A DNA stretch of 64,000 nt, taken from positions 15,657,934-15,721,933 of the forward strand of contig NC_045138.2 of assembly GCF_008831285.2 (NCBI RefSeq), in the 5' to 3' direction. The notes under the pieces were generated by a model. The model had not been told where the DNA came from, made no database searches, and worked only from the letters and a program-made list of their open reading frames with translations. Positions 9,128 through 22,300 of this stretch are shown piece after piece. The position numbers and the translations under genes are program-made. Each line of letters begins with the position of its first letter. Within the stretch, counting starts at the first letter, position 1. Origin of the DNA: Nymphaea colorata (Eukaryota > Streptophyta > Magnoliopsida > Nymphaeales > Nymphaeaceae).

Positions 9128-11956
9128 TTAAGAGCTTGTGTCCTTAAGTGGTGTGGACCAAGGATACTTCATCGATGGATCCCGTGGCATTTGTCTGAAG
9201 TTGAGGAATGGTGCCCAAAGCATCAAGCTTCATAGAGAAACAGTAGGTTAAGACAATTGCAGGAGAGATCATAGCATGAAAGCATAGCTCTGATAGGTTT
9301 TGGTTGGAACTAGAGTTAGGAACCATGTTTCACATGCAAAATCTGACATTCATGTAATATAATGTTTCCAATAGAACAACGTTCTCCATGTCCCTCTTCA
9401 AAGAAGCGTATTAATCTTTTTGCACATGAGAAATAAGAAGAGAATTCAGAAAAATCAACTCATGACTTGATCAGGAATGAACCCTACCAACTCTGAAATT
9501 TGGTTCAGCTTAACATCTAGCAGGTGGTAATTCCCAAATCTAGTCTTTCATGTGATACGAAGCAAATGGTATCGCTTACTTTATCTAATGCACAAGTACC
9601 ACCTCAATTTTCACTCTCTCAAACAGCTTCGACATTGATAGATCTGTGACTCAATGCATAACATCTCTTAGGTTTTCACCACTAACCAGGGAATTGATAT
9701 GTGCAGGAACAGAGGCATGTAGACCTATTGCTCAGAGAACCAGCACACAAGTTGAAGATCGTGAACAATAACGCAAGTACTATTACTGAACTATGACATT
9801 CAGAACTCTAAACTGCATAAACTGAAACATTAGATTAGCACCTAGCTGAGAAAGCAGTTCACCACTCAAATACTTGAATAATCTTTCTCTCTGATGAAAG
9901 AACGGCTCAATTTCAGTTCGAATTGCAGAGGGGCCATGGAGAATTCAAGTGAATCAAGGTTAAACACAACACAACCAGAACAATTTTGGAACTCCCAAAA
10001 TATTAAAGAGTAATACGTTCTTAACGTTCCACTTACCCTGGAAAGAACATGAACACACACAAGAACTGTACATACATCTCCAAGAGCTTCCTCTTGTACC
10101 ACCGCAACCGAAGCCAATTAAAGATTATAGGCTGCAACGGAGCTCTATCAATATAACTGGAAATTTTCATTTATTCGATGCCACATAAAAGAAAAGGACA
10201 TTGACATGGTTTGCTTACCGGCATGACCAAAAAGTACCAGAATGCGATGATGCCTGCTGAAATAAGCGTCCAGAATAAGTCTTCTTCTGCAGCACCAGTC
10301 ACTGCGAGTGCCGGTTGTTCCATCTGCAGAGTAAGGCAATAGAAGAGAATTTTTAAAAAGAACTTCATAAAAGAAAGAAAAGAAAATCTTGCCAAGCATG
10401 ACGGAGATAGGTAACGCACAAGGACGAGGAATCCTGCAGATCCAATGAGACAACAAAGCTTCTGCAGGGAAAACCTTTCATTGAGTGCATCGAGTAATTT
10501 CTCTGGTGCCTACAGAAAATTTCAATTGCCATTAATTGCAGACAACATGAATGGGAGTATCCATGGTCGATTGTCCAGTTAGCACACGAAGGCAAGCAAC
10601 CATCACCAAAAATCATTAAACGCATTCATTGGGATATTAGGTGTAAGCCAAACAACGCAATCAGAAATATAATTGTCATTCAATTTAGTTACACATATCT
10701 TTGTGTTAGTTTATCAAAGGAGGACAACACCGAAGGAGAGGTGTATACCCTATATCTCTTAAACTTGGCTTTCAGATTCCAAAGGAAAAATTAGACTTGC
10801 ATAAAACTGATTAATTCAAACGACCTTCAATATGAAATTTAATAACTCAGTCCTCAAATTATTAAAGATGTTCCCAGATTTTGAGCCTCATCCTAAAGCA
10901 ACTTAAAGATGTGCCAGTAGAGGTTATATTTCTTAAATTTTAGGTTTAACGTCTCCGAAGTAAGCTCCCAAAGCTGTAAAACTAGATTAAGCAATTTACA
11001 GTGACAAACGGGGTCCGACTCAAGAAATCGGAATGGGCAATGCAAGGTCCAATACAGCAACTCCTGAAGCCATGTCTTGACCGCATTGCAACGTTGTCAA
11101 AAAACAAGCAACTCTCACGCTCTAAACGACGGAAGACAAGGAAAGAAAACATCAGGGACCTTAGAAGATTTGGTTAGATCATGTTTTCAGGAATTCCATT
11201 ACATCAATAAAGATGATGCTTGAGGGCATAACGGTATTTAGCAATACAGAGAAATCAAGACACAACAAAGCAATGAGGCAGGCCCAGAAAGCAATGGAAA
11301 TAGCATGGTGTCGTAACTAAAGAAATTTCAGTAGGCACTAGAAAAACTTATTGACAAAAAGAATGCTTCTGCGGTTGTTCAGACCTTTACACCTCCTCCA
11401 ATCTGTTAACAAGTCTCTCCTACCAGCAGAACACCATCTAATTTAACAAGAAACATCTCAAGATGGGACCAATTGTTTCGAGAAAAGAGATTAGTATCAT
11501 TATTCCATTAGTAGTTTTACGTCGGGAGGAAAAAAAATCAGAGAATTTAACCATTAGAGGCAGTCCAAGGTTTGCTTCTTGACCAACAGTACTACTCGCT
11601 TCCTGTTATTTTGCAAACTAAGGAATAAAATTCACGGGCCAGATTGTATATACTCTCTCCCTCTCTACCTGAAGGAGCAACTTCTCGAACCTCTGCACAT
11701 TAACATCACGCGGCAATTTCAACGTCGATCCCGGTGGCATGATGGCTCGTCCATGTCCATATGATCCGACTGCGTCGATGTTCTCCATCGAGGCACGAGA
11801 GGTGGTGAGCCGACAGAATGAGTTGCTGCCCGCCTTACTCATCCTCTGCTCAGTCGTTGGACTCCTACCTGACGTCAAGCTCGCAGCCGCAGCAGGCGAA
11901 AGGTAATTGCGGACGGGCAGGTGGCTTGTGGGCTGGACAACCGGCCGGGCGGCCAT
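9128..11956 (-). CDS. ndhL: Chloroplast NDH complex subunit L (NdhL/CRR23), five exons
   Basis: Exons, in coding order: 11956-11669, 10509-10420, 10323-10219, 10131-10037 and 9227-9128, giving 225 residues with all phases consistent. The C-terminal half carries the family signature: LAVTG, then AEEDLFWTLISAG, then PPIIFNWLRLRWYKR, then FFPGLMLWAPFLNFR and PRDPSMKYPW. Three hydrophobic stretches fit the three membrane segments known for NdhL. The first ~60 residues are rich in Ser, Ala and Arg, as in a plastid transit peptide. The protein is part of the membrane-bound subcomplex A of the chloroplast NADH dehydrogenase-like complex, which works in cyclic electron flow around photosystem I. Its presence implies a plant that kept NDH. 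The exon-2 donor (CTT|GTGCGT) was chosen because it is the only nearby one that keeps phase. Confidence 0.93.
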
Positions 11957-12014
11957 CTCGAAGATAATCCGGCGAGGAGAAGAGAGAAGCTGCGGGCAGA
12001 GAGTCGGAAATGGC

Positions 12015-12022
12015 GGATATAT
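12015..12022 (-). promoter_or_regulatory. Possible TATA box of NdhL
   Basis: On the minus strand CAATATATCC lies about 60 bases upstream of the ATG, the expected distance for a short 5' leader. Confidence 0.35.
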
Positions 12023-13146
12023 TGGGACAATGACGACCCACGGGAGGTCCACGTTTTCGTGGCCTTCAAGCGCCGTGCTTGCCGCGTTATCTTTTCAGGA
12101 AATATATAGCAAGAAACAATCATAATTTCGATATTTAATGAGTTCAACCAGCTAAATTTTGAAAATAGCTTTACCACACCCTTATTTTTATTCTTTTTCC
12201 TCACAAATTACCTTACTAATGTAATTATACATTTAAAACATGATAAATCAATAGTATTATTAAATGTATAGATAATTTTTTTAAATCATCGTAATTTCAT
12301 GTCGTTATATGTTTCTAAACATAAACTGACAACTGCATAATTATTTTTCAGGAAAACCTTTTATAAAGGAACTGTAGGGAAAATCCCTGCTATTGTTAAT
12401 TTCAGCTTCGTCTCGACCAATATGCAACGGATCCACTCTAGACTGTGACGACCCAGACCATGCGAATATTTTCATAATTTACTATATTTAATAATTAGTT
12501 AATACAAATTAATCTAATGCTGTTAGATGCATATTATATAGTATCATCCAGCAAATTAAAATAGTATATAAACCAAACAAATAGAACAATGTGGCTCATC
12601 AGGCTAGCGATGAGAACCTGATCATCAATTCGGTCGGTTCCTGTGAGCACTATACTTCTAGATAATAAGGTGAATGGTGCAGAATACTTGGCAACATGAT
12701 TCCACTCGGCACCATCGGATCAGGGAGGACCAACGGAAGCGTATGTTTGCATTTTTCATGTCTAAGAAGAAGACCAACACCAAGTATTCATTTAAACGTC
12801 CAAGGGATTCTGATTTGTCCTGCCTCTCAATCCAAATCTGTAAACAGGAGATTTGGACTTTGGAGTTGATATTTTAAAAATTCATCTGAAAGTAAGACAC
12901 AATGCAATAGTAGCAATACGACAAGCCTGAGAATTGAAGTCCTATCACTCCCCATTACGGTACACAAATGGCAGCTGAGAGAGAGAGAGAGCACCGTGAT
13001 TATGTAATAGCCGGAGGGTAAAAAAACACTAGGAAGTTTTCTCAGAGGTCCCGTTATTATACATATAAAAAACCAAAATAAATCATAGAGGAAAGCAGCA
13101 GCGGGAGACAAACAGAAAATTGGAGAAGGAAAAAGAGGAACAAGAA
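12023..13146. other. Spacer between NdhL promoter and SNX1 3' end
   Basis: Very AT-rich. Short GA runs near 12980. No conserved frame; the right part, from about 12870, is probably the SNX1 3' untranslated region. Confidence 0.5.
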
Positions 13147-16100
13147 TCATCGACGTGAGGAAGAATAGGCATCAAGTTTTGGAAGCAAGCCACGCCAAGC
13201 ATCGGCAATCTCATTGGCAAGTTTGGCCTGACCCTTCGCAAACTCGTGGAATGTGAAGCCCATATCCATCGTCTTCTCTTCTTGAAATCGCACCATCTCC
13301 TGGTTCATTAATTTGACAATCGTCTCGAATCTCCTGGTAGCCTCCTCGCTCTCTGCTTTCAACTGAATCACATTCAAGAACCAGAAACAAGCACACTGTG
13401 AATAGAGAAAGAGAGAGAGAGTGTGTGTATTTGTGTATTCCTGCGTGCAAAAAGATGTTCAGACGTCTTATGTGACAAAAGCAACAGAACAGGAGCAAGA
13501 CTGCGAAACTCCTGGAGAATGCACAAGCACATCTGAGGTTACTGAAGATGGGTTGCATAATTCTCAGACTACGAGATCTGGCTGTGGATCAGGTTTACAT
13601 CTTTCTGTTTGCCAAATATAGCCTCCGATAACAAGCCATCTACAGGTCCAATTTTTCAAGCTAACGAGTGGATGAGACTAAAAATGCTGCAGACTTCTGT
13701 TTTAAATATCAGGATCAAGTAATAAAAACTAAAAACTGTATAATTGCGACATTATAAGCACTTACTTCCTTGCACTCTATTTCAGCTTCTGCTGCCTTCT
13801 CAGATCGAGCCAGCATCAGTCTCTCACTGCCATGCAAGAATAAAATGATTAAGCAAAATGCCTTAAGACAACAAATAAAACACCCATATAAAGAAAGTTC
13901 CCATGCAGTGCTGCTGGGGAATAGGTGTGAAAAAAACACATATATAAAGTTAAATTTATTGCTTTACTGTACATCATCAAGTATAACTAAACAGCATACG
14001 AAGTAACCATGGAGCCTTACAGGTTAATCTCCTTCAGCTTTGCTGTTTCTGTCAATTCACATTGCTGCCTGAAAGCATTTGCTCGGTCTGCCATGGTAGC
14101 CTATGCCCAAAAAAAAAAAAAAAAAAACAGAAATAAGCAAATAAAGAAACAAGCCCAGTCATGTCTTCCATCTGTCTGAAATTGAATAAAGTTCGCTAGA
14201 GCTTTCCTCCAGTTCCCTACTCCCTAGCATATCCCTGTTAATCTCATGGAGAAAACAATTACTATGAACCCACCTTTATTGACTGCACAGCGCGTACATA
14301 ATCCTTTAAAGGCTCTTCAAAGTTCATCAACACATTGTCAGCCTTCATTGGAAGTCAAGTCAGATATCATTTCAGAATTTTGCTTTTACACAATAAATCA
14401 GTAAAGTAATAAAGATTAATATAGTTTGTTTTAGAGTTACATTATCTTTAAACTTATGACTAAAGATACCTCATTCTGAAGCTTGTAAGACAATATTTCG
14501 GCTTTCATGCCAAAATCTGAAAATGCTTTACCAAGAGAATTTCCCTCACAAGCACCTAAGAGCTTGACTGCCTTTCCAAAGTCAGACAAGGATTGTCCCA
14601 ACTCTGAGAAATAGCAAAATAATATTAAATCAGTCTTAATTTGGCAGAATTGTAGGAAAAAATGGCCCGCTCTAAAGTAAACTGAATTCTTCGAAAAACA
14701 GCAGGAAGCTGCTGCTCAAACAGGAAAAAAGAAACAAATAAAGGACTTTTCCTCTCAAGTTGTTGAATACCTCTGTGTCTCTTCACAAGACGAAAGGCCT
14801 GCTTTTGTGCCTCAGCCAGGTGCTCTTCTAGCTCAAAAATATACTGTTTCAGTTTCTCATATTCAGGGTCAGATTCTTCAACAGGCTTTTCCTTCCCAAG
14901 CACAACATCAGTTACCCTCGTCTGGACCTCCTATAAAACGTAAATGTTCAACCACAAGCACAGTAGCATCAGATAATATTAGAACGAGGCATCCCAAGTA
15001 CAAAGCCGTATAGAGCTTGAAAGACCATAATGTTTTTATACATATGGTACACATCCAAAGCAAGATTCACATGGAAAAATGTAAACATTATCAATAAGAT
15101 CAAACAATATCACCAAAGCCTGTGTCTCTCTTAATTTGCATTTTACCAAAACTGAAAACAAGCAAGTTATCAACCTATCACAGTCAAGCAGTAAGTACTA
15201 CATGAAGCGCAGCAATCAGAAACTACTCAGTCCAAAAGATCCCCTTCCATGTCTATCATGCAGGTTGAAATTATAAAGAACAATTCAAAAGAATAGATGC
15301 CATTGAGCGAGAATAGATACTCAGCCCAAAAGACCCCCTTCCAGGTCCTGCTCTCATCTGTTCAAGCTCAGTTTGCCCCACAAGCCAGTCTTAAGAACCA
15401 TTGAGCGAGAATAGATGCTCTGAACTGGCAGAAATGTTGTAACTTCTCAGATCTTCAAGTTCTATGAATGGACAATTAAGAATGAAGATTCATAGAAATG
15501 GATATGTATGCCACAGGATGGGAAATATATGTTTGTAACAGCTTTCAAGTTCAATGACACCAGAAAAAGGAAAATTATAATTGACGATGACAAAATTGAT
15601 GAATGAAATCAATTCAACGGCGAGCAAAAAATGGATGCCAATGCTACTTATCCCAAACCTATTAGACAAAATACCTTAATCATTTGCATCAGATCAGCAG
15701 GCTTCTTTTTAAAAATGCCCATCTCCAGAGATCTTGCCCTCTCCATGGTCTGGAAAAAGGGAAGCAATATGGTATAAACAATACACTCATAGAAAGAGAA
15801 ACAATTTATCAAGAAGTGATATGTATGGATAGATACAAACAAAAACCACTTGGCCAAACTTGTCTCATGAGGACGCTAAAGGTTTATTTTAGGTACACAC
15901 TTTTCAAGATTACACCTGAGATAAGAAGTCTTTGCACTCAAAATTTGCCCAATATTATTATGAGCTAACAATGAATAATTGAATGAATGTTCTCATTTGT
16001 AGCTTACCAAACAAAGCAAATAATTCTGTGGTAGTAAAATGCTCATCCTTTGCGAAAAAGAAGTATTAACTATACATTAAGACAATGTGTCAAGCTGTAA

Positions 16101-19021
16101 GCCTCTATATACTGTCTGAAAAATGCCCATGAAATAACAAACGATAACCAACAGAAAACATGCACCACCAAACTGCCAAAGTAACCTTCTATTACTTTTT
16201 CCCAATCTGATTTTTTGGCTTTGAAGCAATCATTTTCAAATTTCATGTGTCTTAGCTCGAAACATTCCGGAGACCATGCTAAATGTCCTTTCTTGCAAAT
16301 GGACAGCCTTTTCATTGTGCATGTATAGTAAGAAATATATTATGCACATTCACAAATAGGACCACCAATTTCAATACTAACTATTTCTTAAAAGCCGTTA
16401 AATGACAACTATTTTCCCCAGAAAACAACGGCAGTAAAGGATTTATGAACTCCGAAGAGAACAACCGTGAAAAACAACATTTTTTTCCAGGAAGATTCTA
16501 TCAGGTCTCTGTACAAAAGAAACTCAGAAAATTTGGCAAAAGGGAAAGCTATTGTTATGATTTATATGGTAATGAAATAAAACTAGCAATACCTGAAAAT
16601 GTATAATTTAATTGAGTAATTGTGGAATATCTCGTGATAATGTAGCAAAAACAGAAAAATGACAGTAAGTTCAACTACATCATAACGTTAACATTGTTAC
16701 TGGCCAAAATATGATGATTTTTTAAATAATTGTCCATGTGAACAGACGGTATTCATATGTGTGTGCATGCTCATGTGAAATGACATCCATGAAATATAAA
16801 CACCACTAAACAAGGATGATAGGTTCTTTTTATGAACTAAATATTCCACTTCGCAAATCTCACAAGCAAAAGTCCACATCTTGTGAGTCAGAACTAGAAC
16901 TTTAAAAAAATCTTTACAGACGAGAAACCAGCAGAGCAAAGAGTAGATCAGACTTATGGCCACTTACGGACTTCCGGGATGGAAATAATGAGCTGGAAGA
17001 AATAACAAATAGTAGATTGAACAAAAGCAAAAAATTATGCCACCTTTGCAACAATGCATCATAAAATATGCAACAGACACCCAAAGAAAACTAAATCAAC
17101 TATATTACCTAGGTAATTCACGGCATTAGCACTAAAATAAAAGCTATCTGGGCATAATCTGCATTGAACTTAAAAGGGCAGAGCTCATACATCTTCATCT
17201 TCTTGCAGAAAAATTCTGAGGTCTTCACTTTGCTGAAGTTGTGGATGTGAAGCTATTCGATTTACAAATATATCTAATGCTCTACGCCTCAACTCAATAA
17301 ACTCAGCACTGAAGCGGAACTTCTCTGACAAGGAAACCATTCAATTGTTTCAGTTTTTTGAAGACATAAAATTTTAAGATGCTTGAATGCCAAAGACATA
17401 CCTACAGCACTTTTCTCCGGAAGGGGTGGAATAAAAATCCCCTTGTACTTCTCACATAGCCTGTCTCGCAGCCATACAAAATCACTATAGCGACGGATAA
17501 CAATCTTTTCTGGCCCTTGATATTCAGGAAAATTTGTCTGCAATAAGAGATTTTTTTTTTGTACACCAAAAGACATGAAAGAAGTTAACAATATTCTTAA
17601 ATTTCTCCTTATATTTAACATAAGTACCACACAGTTAAAAATAGTAGAACAAAAAATACTATCTGTGCCAGCATTTATACAAGTTGATCAGCACTAAAAG
17701 ATGAAAGAAAAACTTACAAGTGGACCATTTCATGTTAAATATATTATAGGTGTCTAACTTCTAAGATTAATGAGAACGTTGCAGGGACATATGAGGTTTC
17801 TAACTCAAGCAGATAAGATGCATATTGTTCCCTGAATAGCCATTTAAGCTAAACTAAAAGGGACTTCAGCAGCCATCGCTTAGCATCTTTTCATACTTTG
17901 AATTTGCTGCCGCGATGTCCAAGAAACAAGACCAACGAAAGATATGTCAAAGAACCATCACACTTTAAGAAAATTCCAGCTTGACGCTCCTTGGACAGTG
18001 TCACGTTTAAATAGCTTAGAAGCACCTCTATCTCAACCCAACCCCATACAGAAGTATGAACATTTTTATTACACAATCCCAAAAACAACAGCTATCTCGT
18101 ACAACAAGTGCTACTGCAATTTGCAACGTCCTTTTTCTCTTTTGTCTTTCTTCTCTCCCCTAACATCTTTTTCCCATCACAAACTAGTCTGATTTTGCCA
18201 ACCCACTTTCTATTTCACAATAATTAATCGCCACACACCGAGAAAAATAAAACCACTTGGCTGGAAAACGTACCTACAGAAACATGAAGACTTACAGAAA
18301 GTTCCTCCCAAAGGCATCATCAAACGAAAAGTAGTCACCAACAAGTTAAATCTACAACAAAATCCTCGTCGAATTGCACATACAATTCCACTCAAAAGAC
18401 GAAATACATGTAACCATTGCATTAAATTTGACGGAAATTTTGGGAGTGCAATACCAAACCATGAAACCAAGCCCTTACAAACATCACCTCGAAAATTAAT
18501 CATGATATAACATCACCAATCAACATTACCATGTTTCTCTTTCTCTTAAAAAAAATAGAAAAACACGACGCGGACGAAAAAATGAAAAAGTAAACAGCTG
18601 TAATTCAAATACATCAACGAGCACTAAGACGAAACTTAGCATTTAAAGGAACGACAGAACAAGATGAAGTAAACGTACAAATGGGGAATTGCTCAGCAAT
18701 TGAACATATCCAGCAAAGAAAACCCATAAGAAAACCTAAAAGAGATAGCCAAATAAGAAGCGTATGGAAGGGAGGATGCCTTGGTGATGACACGATACGA
18801 GATGTAGGCCTGGACTCCATTGCCCAACTTCACGGGATCCGTGACCGTGACGTGTAGAAACGGTTCCGAAGTAGAAGACGAAGGTGATCGAGGACTCTGC
18901 GACGACCCCGACAGAGACCTCTGCAGCACCACGAAATCGCGAAAACTATCACGTTTTTTACCTCGAATTTCAGGAATTCGACGAATCAAGAGAGCAAGAT
19001 AGAGAGTACCTTGGCGATCAT
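13147..19021 (-). CDS. SNX1: Sorting nexin 1 (PX-BAR protein), eleven exons
   Basis: Exons in coding order: 19021-19010, 18920-18780, 17537-17402, 17324-17191, 15749-15675, 14930-14771, 14603-14470, 14342-14274, 14100-14021, 13826-13766 and 13362-13147. They join in phase to 405 residues, against 402 that I recall for the Arabidopsis protein. The PX domain covers roughly residues 20-140 with the phosphoinositide-binding RRYSDFVWLRDRL; a helical BAR region follows to the end, closing with FHEFAKGQAKLAN and ADAWRGLLPKL. SNX1 is an endosomal membrane-curving protein of the plant retromer/SNX machinery and acts in recycling, including of auxin carriers. Exon 1 codes for only MIAK, and intron 2 begins with GC, not GT (AAG|GCATCC). 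The short first exon was preferred to a non-ATG start in the intron. Confidence 0.93.
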
Positions 19022-19361
19022 GGTCAATAGTTCCCCCTCAGACGACACGACAAGAATGAAAGGAGAGAGAAGAAGAAGAGAAGGAAAATAAAGTTGAAGA
19101 AGGAGGCGCCGAGGCGGGGAGTTTGTGTCTTTCGTTCATTTTGGCGGGGAGAATTGTGTACATTCGCCATGTCACGGGAAACTCTTCCGCGCCTCATTTG
19201 GGTCGGGGCAACTTGTGGACCCGAACTAGGACTCGATCCGCTGCACCCGTTGTAGGCTAGCCGCTACTAGGGAAAGTGATATGTCCTTCAAACGAACCTG
19301 AGTCCGACCCGTTTAAGTAACCCCACGGCACAGGAGAGAGAGAGGGAAGGGCGAGGGAGAG
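19022..19361. promoter_or_regulatory. Divergent promoter of SNX1 and ORANGE
   Basis: Only 340 bases separate the two start codons, which face away from each other. The region holds GA-rich leader sequence on both sides and no clear TATA box. It must carry the core promoters and both 5' leaders unless the transcripts overlap. Confidence 0.65.
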
Positions 19362-22300
19362 ATGGCGTACGTGGCCTTCGTCTCCTCCTACCACCTGCGG
19401 CTCGCTGTGGCTTCTCGCTGCTGCTGCTCCTCTGCTTCTTCTCCTCCTCCTCCTCTTACCCTTCTTTGCGGGAAACCCGTCTTATTCCACCACCGCCCAC
19501 TTCTCATCAGAAGAAGAGGAATCCAATTTCTCAGTTCAAAGTTGGGGCTTCGGAGCAGACCCAATTGCTCTGCCAGCAGGAATCCCCCCGCTGGCGATGA
19601 CGTAACAGAGTTAGTACATCGTCTCTCTCTCTCTCGCTCGCTCGCTCTCTTTCTTTCTGTTGACGTGATGTAACTTCTTTGGACTTTAGCTTCTGCATTA
19701 TAGAAGGGCCGGAAACGGTTCAGGATTTCGTTCAGTTGCAGATGCAAGAGATACAAGACAATATCAGGAGTAGGCGAAACAAGATTTTTCTGTTAATGGA
19801 GGAGGTAAGCGCATGAGTCGAACCATGGCAGGTTGTTTGCTCGACCTTGCAATTTTTAAGTTGTCATTTGTTTTCTGCTGTAGTCATGGAAGAATAATTT
19901 TTCTGATTCTAGGAAGAGGTAAAAAATGGATCGGCTACTTTTATTTTTACTAAAATACACTCCCTCACCTGGCTTAATTTAGCGGTCAGCTGTTTATGAT
20001 GGAATCCTAGTTATTCATTGCTGTAGCTGGGAGTAGCCTGTTTTAGTGTATGCCGGATTTGAGTTCACTGGAGTTATGCCGCATCTGGTAAAGGCTTTTG
20101 ACAGCTGTATCTTGAGCATTGACAGGAAGCATTCTGACATATCAAAATTCTAAGTTGATAGGACCATAGCGAAGTAAAAAAGCAAGTCTGCAAGTGGAAG
20201 CAGGGAAGCGAGTTGGAAACAGGGAAGATAACTTAGAAAAGGCAACTAGGTCTCTTGGTAATATGGTTAAAACTTAGAAAATGCAGGGAGAGCATGCACA
20301 GGTGTCCGAAGGCCTTGCGAAAGCAAGTTCACGCCTGCGCACGTAAGTCTTGTTGCACAATTAAGGTCATCAGGAGAAAATGCAGACGAAAATGAAATGT
20401 CAAACAAGAGGAGTATTGGTGGAGTCCTTTACGTTTATTGATGTAAAGGTCTACTACATCTTGCATGGTATAAACCAGGAGGTGTATGAGTTTAACTAAT
20501 TATAGCTAACTTTAAGTTCTAATGAGGTAGACTGTCTGATCATTGTGGTATTTTATGTACTTCTATATGTGTTTTGTTATTAAGGACCTTGTCAGTAGTT
20601 TTTTAACAAATTGAACCCTTAGGCTGCGGTGAATCTTATTTGACTTTGCTTGATAATGGACAACCACGTAATGAGTAACACGTTTGACACATTTCAAAAC
20701 TTTGCTTGATTGGAGTTTGGGGCTTGTTTATTTTTTCAGTCAGTTTATTATCTTTTTTAACGTTTGAAGACACTTCTATCTGTTTCTTGAATTATACTAG
20801 TTTTGATAATCGGTTGCATAGTCATAATAGAATTAAATAATGTTTTTGTGCTACTGCATTGGGAATGCTGGGTACTCTGGTGTATTTGGAAATGGTTATC
20901 ATTTCAGTGATTAATGTCTTTATTATTTAATTAATATATCCTTATTATTTATCAGGTTAGGAGATTAAGGATACAGCAGCGAATAAAAAGCACTGGTGCA
21001 GTGAATGAAGATAGTGAGAAAGAAAATGAGATGCCTGATATGCCATCGTCTATTCCTTTTCTTCCTAATATGGTGATTCTTGCAGATTTTGCATCTGAAA
21101 TATCAAGTTCTGCAGAAAATTATTTGCTCATGAATTAGATTTTCTGTCCTAACACCATGCTATCCTTCTTGAAGTAGACATTCACAACTCGAAGGAAGCT
21201 CTACCTTACATGCTTTTTACTTATCTCGGGAATAATTCTTTTTGGAGGCTTCCTTGCACCAACAGTAAGTACTTTTTTTTGTTTGCTCCACCTACGCTGC
21301 AAAGAGCACAGTTTTTTGAGAGCTAACATGATCATCCATGCTGCCCCACGTGTTTACTTTCTTTATGAAGAAATAATTAATGATTTTTATCTTCATGCAT
21401 GACTGATAAAGGATGTATTACTTCATATATTGCTTTTCAATTGTGAGATATGTGATGCAGTTTCAGAACATCAAAGAATTAGTTAAACCACTTGAACATG
21501 ATCTCATTAAGCAGGGAGTGAGTAATGTGCTTGAGTATATAGTGAGCCAACTAAAATAGGAATAATCAAGTGTTTCTCTGTCTCATTTTGGTTTCAATCA
21601 TGCATATGTGGTGCAGTTTGTTAAACAACAAAGTCTGGGCATGTTTGGAGGTGGGTCAATATCAAGAGCTGTAGGAACTTAGCTGGGAAGGAATTCATGA
21701 AAAATCATAGCTCTGTTGATCATCTGTTGGGCTGGGAGTCGGACATGCTTGTTCAGTTGTTCTGTATGTCCTAGCTTAAGTTTTTTAAGTTGTGAGTATC
21801 ATCAGTGCCACTATTGACAGCATGTTGTTACTTGTTCTTTGTCATGGTTTCCACCTACCGATGCTTTATTGTCCACAAAACAAATGTGAAATGCCCTATT
21901 ATTGCAGTCATTCTGCTTTTCTCTGTGGGCTCAAGATAATTTGGTATTAACTTTTCCAATCATAGTTCAGTGCAGAATTTCATACGTCTTTTCTCTATCT
22001 CACATAATGAACTATCGATCTTGGATAGAGAAACAAGGAAGTCAATTAGACTTCTTTCCAGTGATTAACAGAGCATAGGTTCAAATCCGTGGCTTTTACT
22101 TTCAACTGTACACAAGGAATTACCTCTTACGTGTCAATTTTCCTGGTGTAATTTATTCAATGAAGAGCAAATAATAAAAGATGAATGTTTAAATTTATGC
22201 TTGTCCTTTTTTCTAACAGCTCATGAAATAAAGGACACTGTCATGCTCTTCTTTGTAAACTTATTTCCACTAACTTCCAATTAACTTGGTATAATATTCA

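Noticed and set aside
11957-12052. Longer NdhL start (upstream part of the open frame)
   Set aside because: The added residues do not look like a transit peptide and would place the start upstream of the likely TATA box at 12015-12022.
18693-18989. SNX1 beginning with IRRIPEIRGKKRD
   Set aside because: That frame has no ATG there, only TTG. The short exon MIAK plus a normal intron gives an N-terminus that fits the family length.
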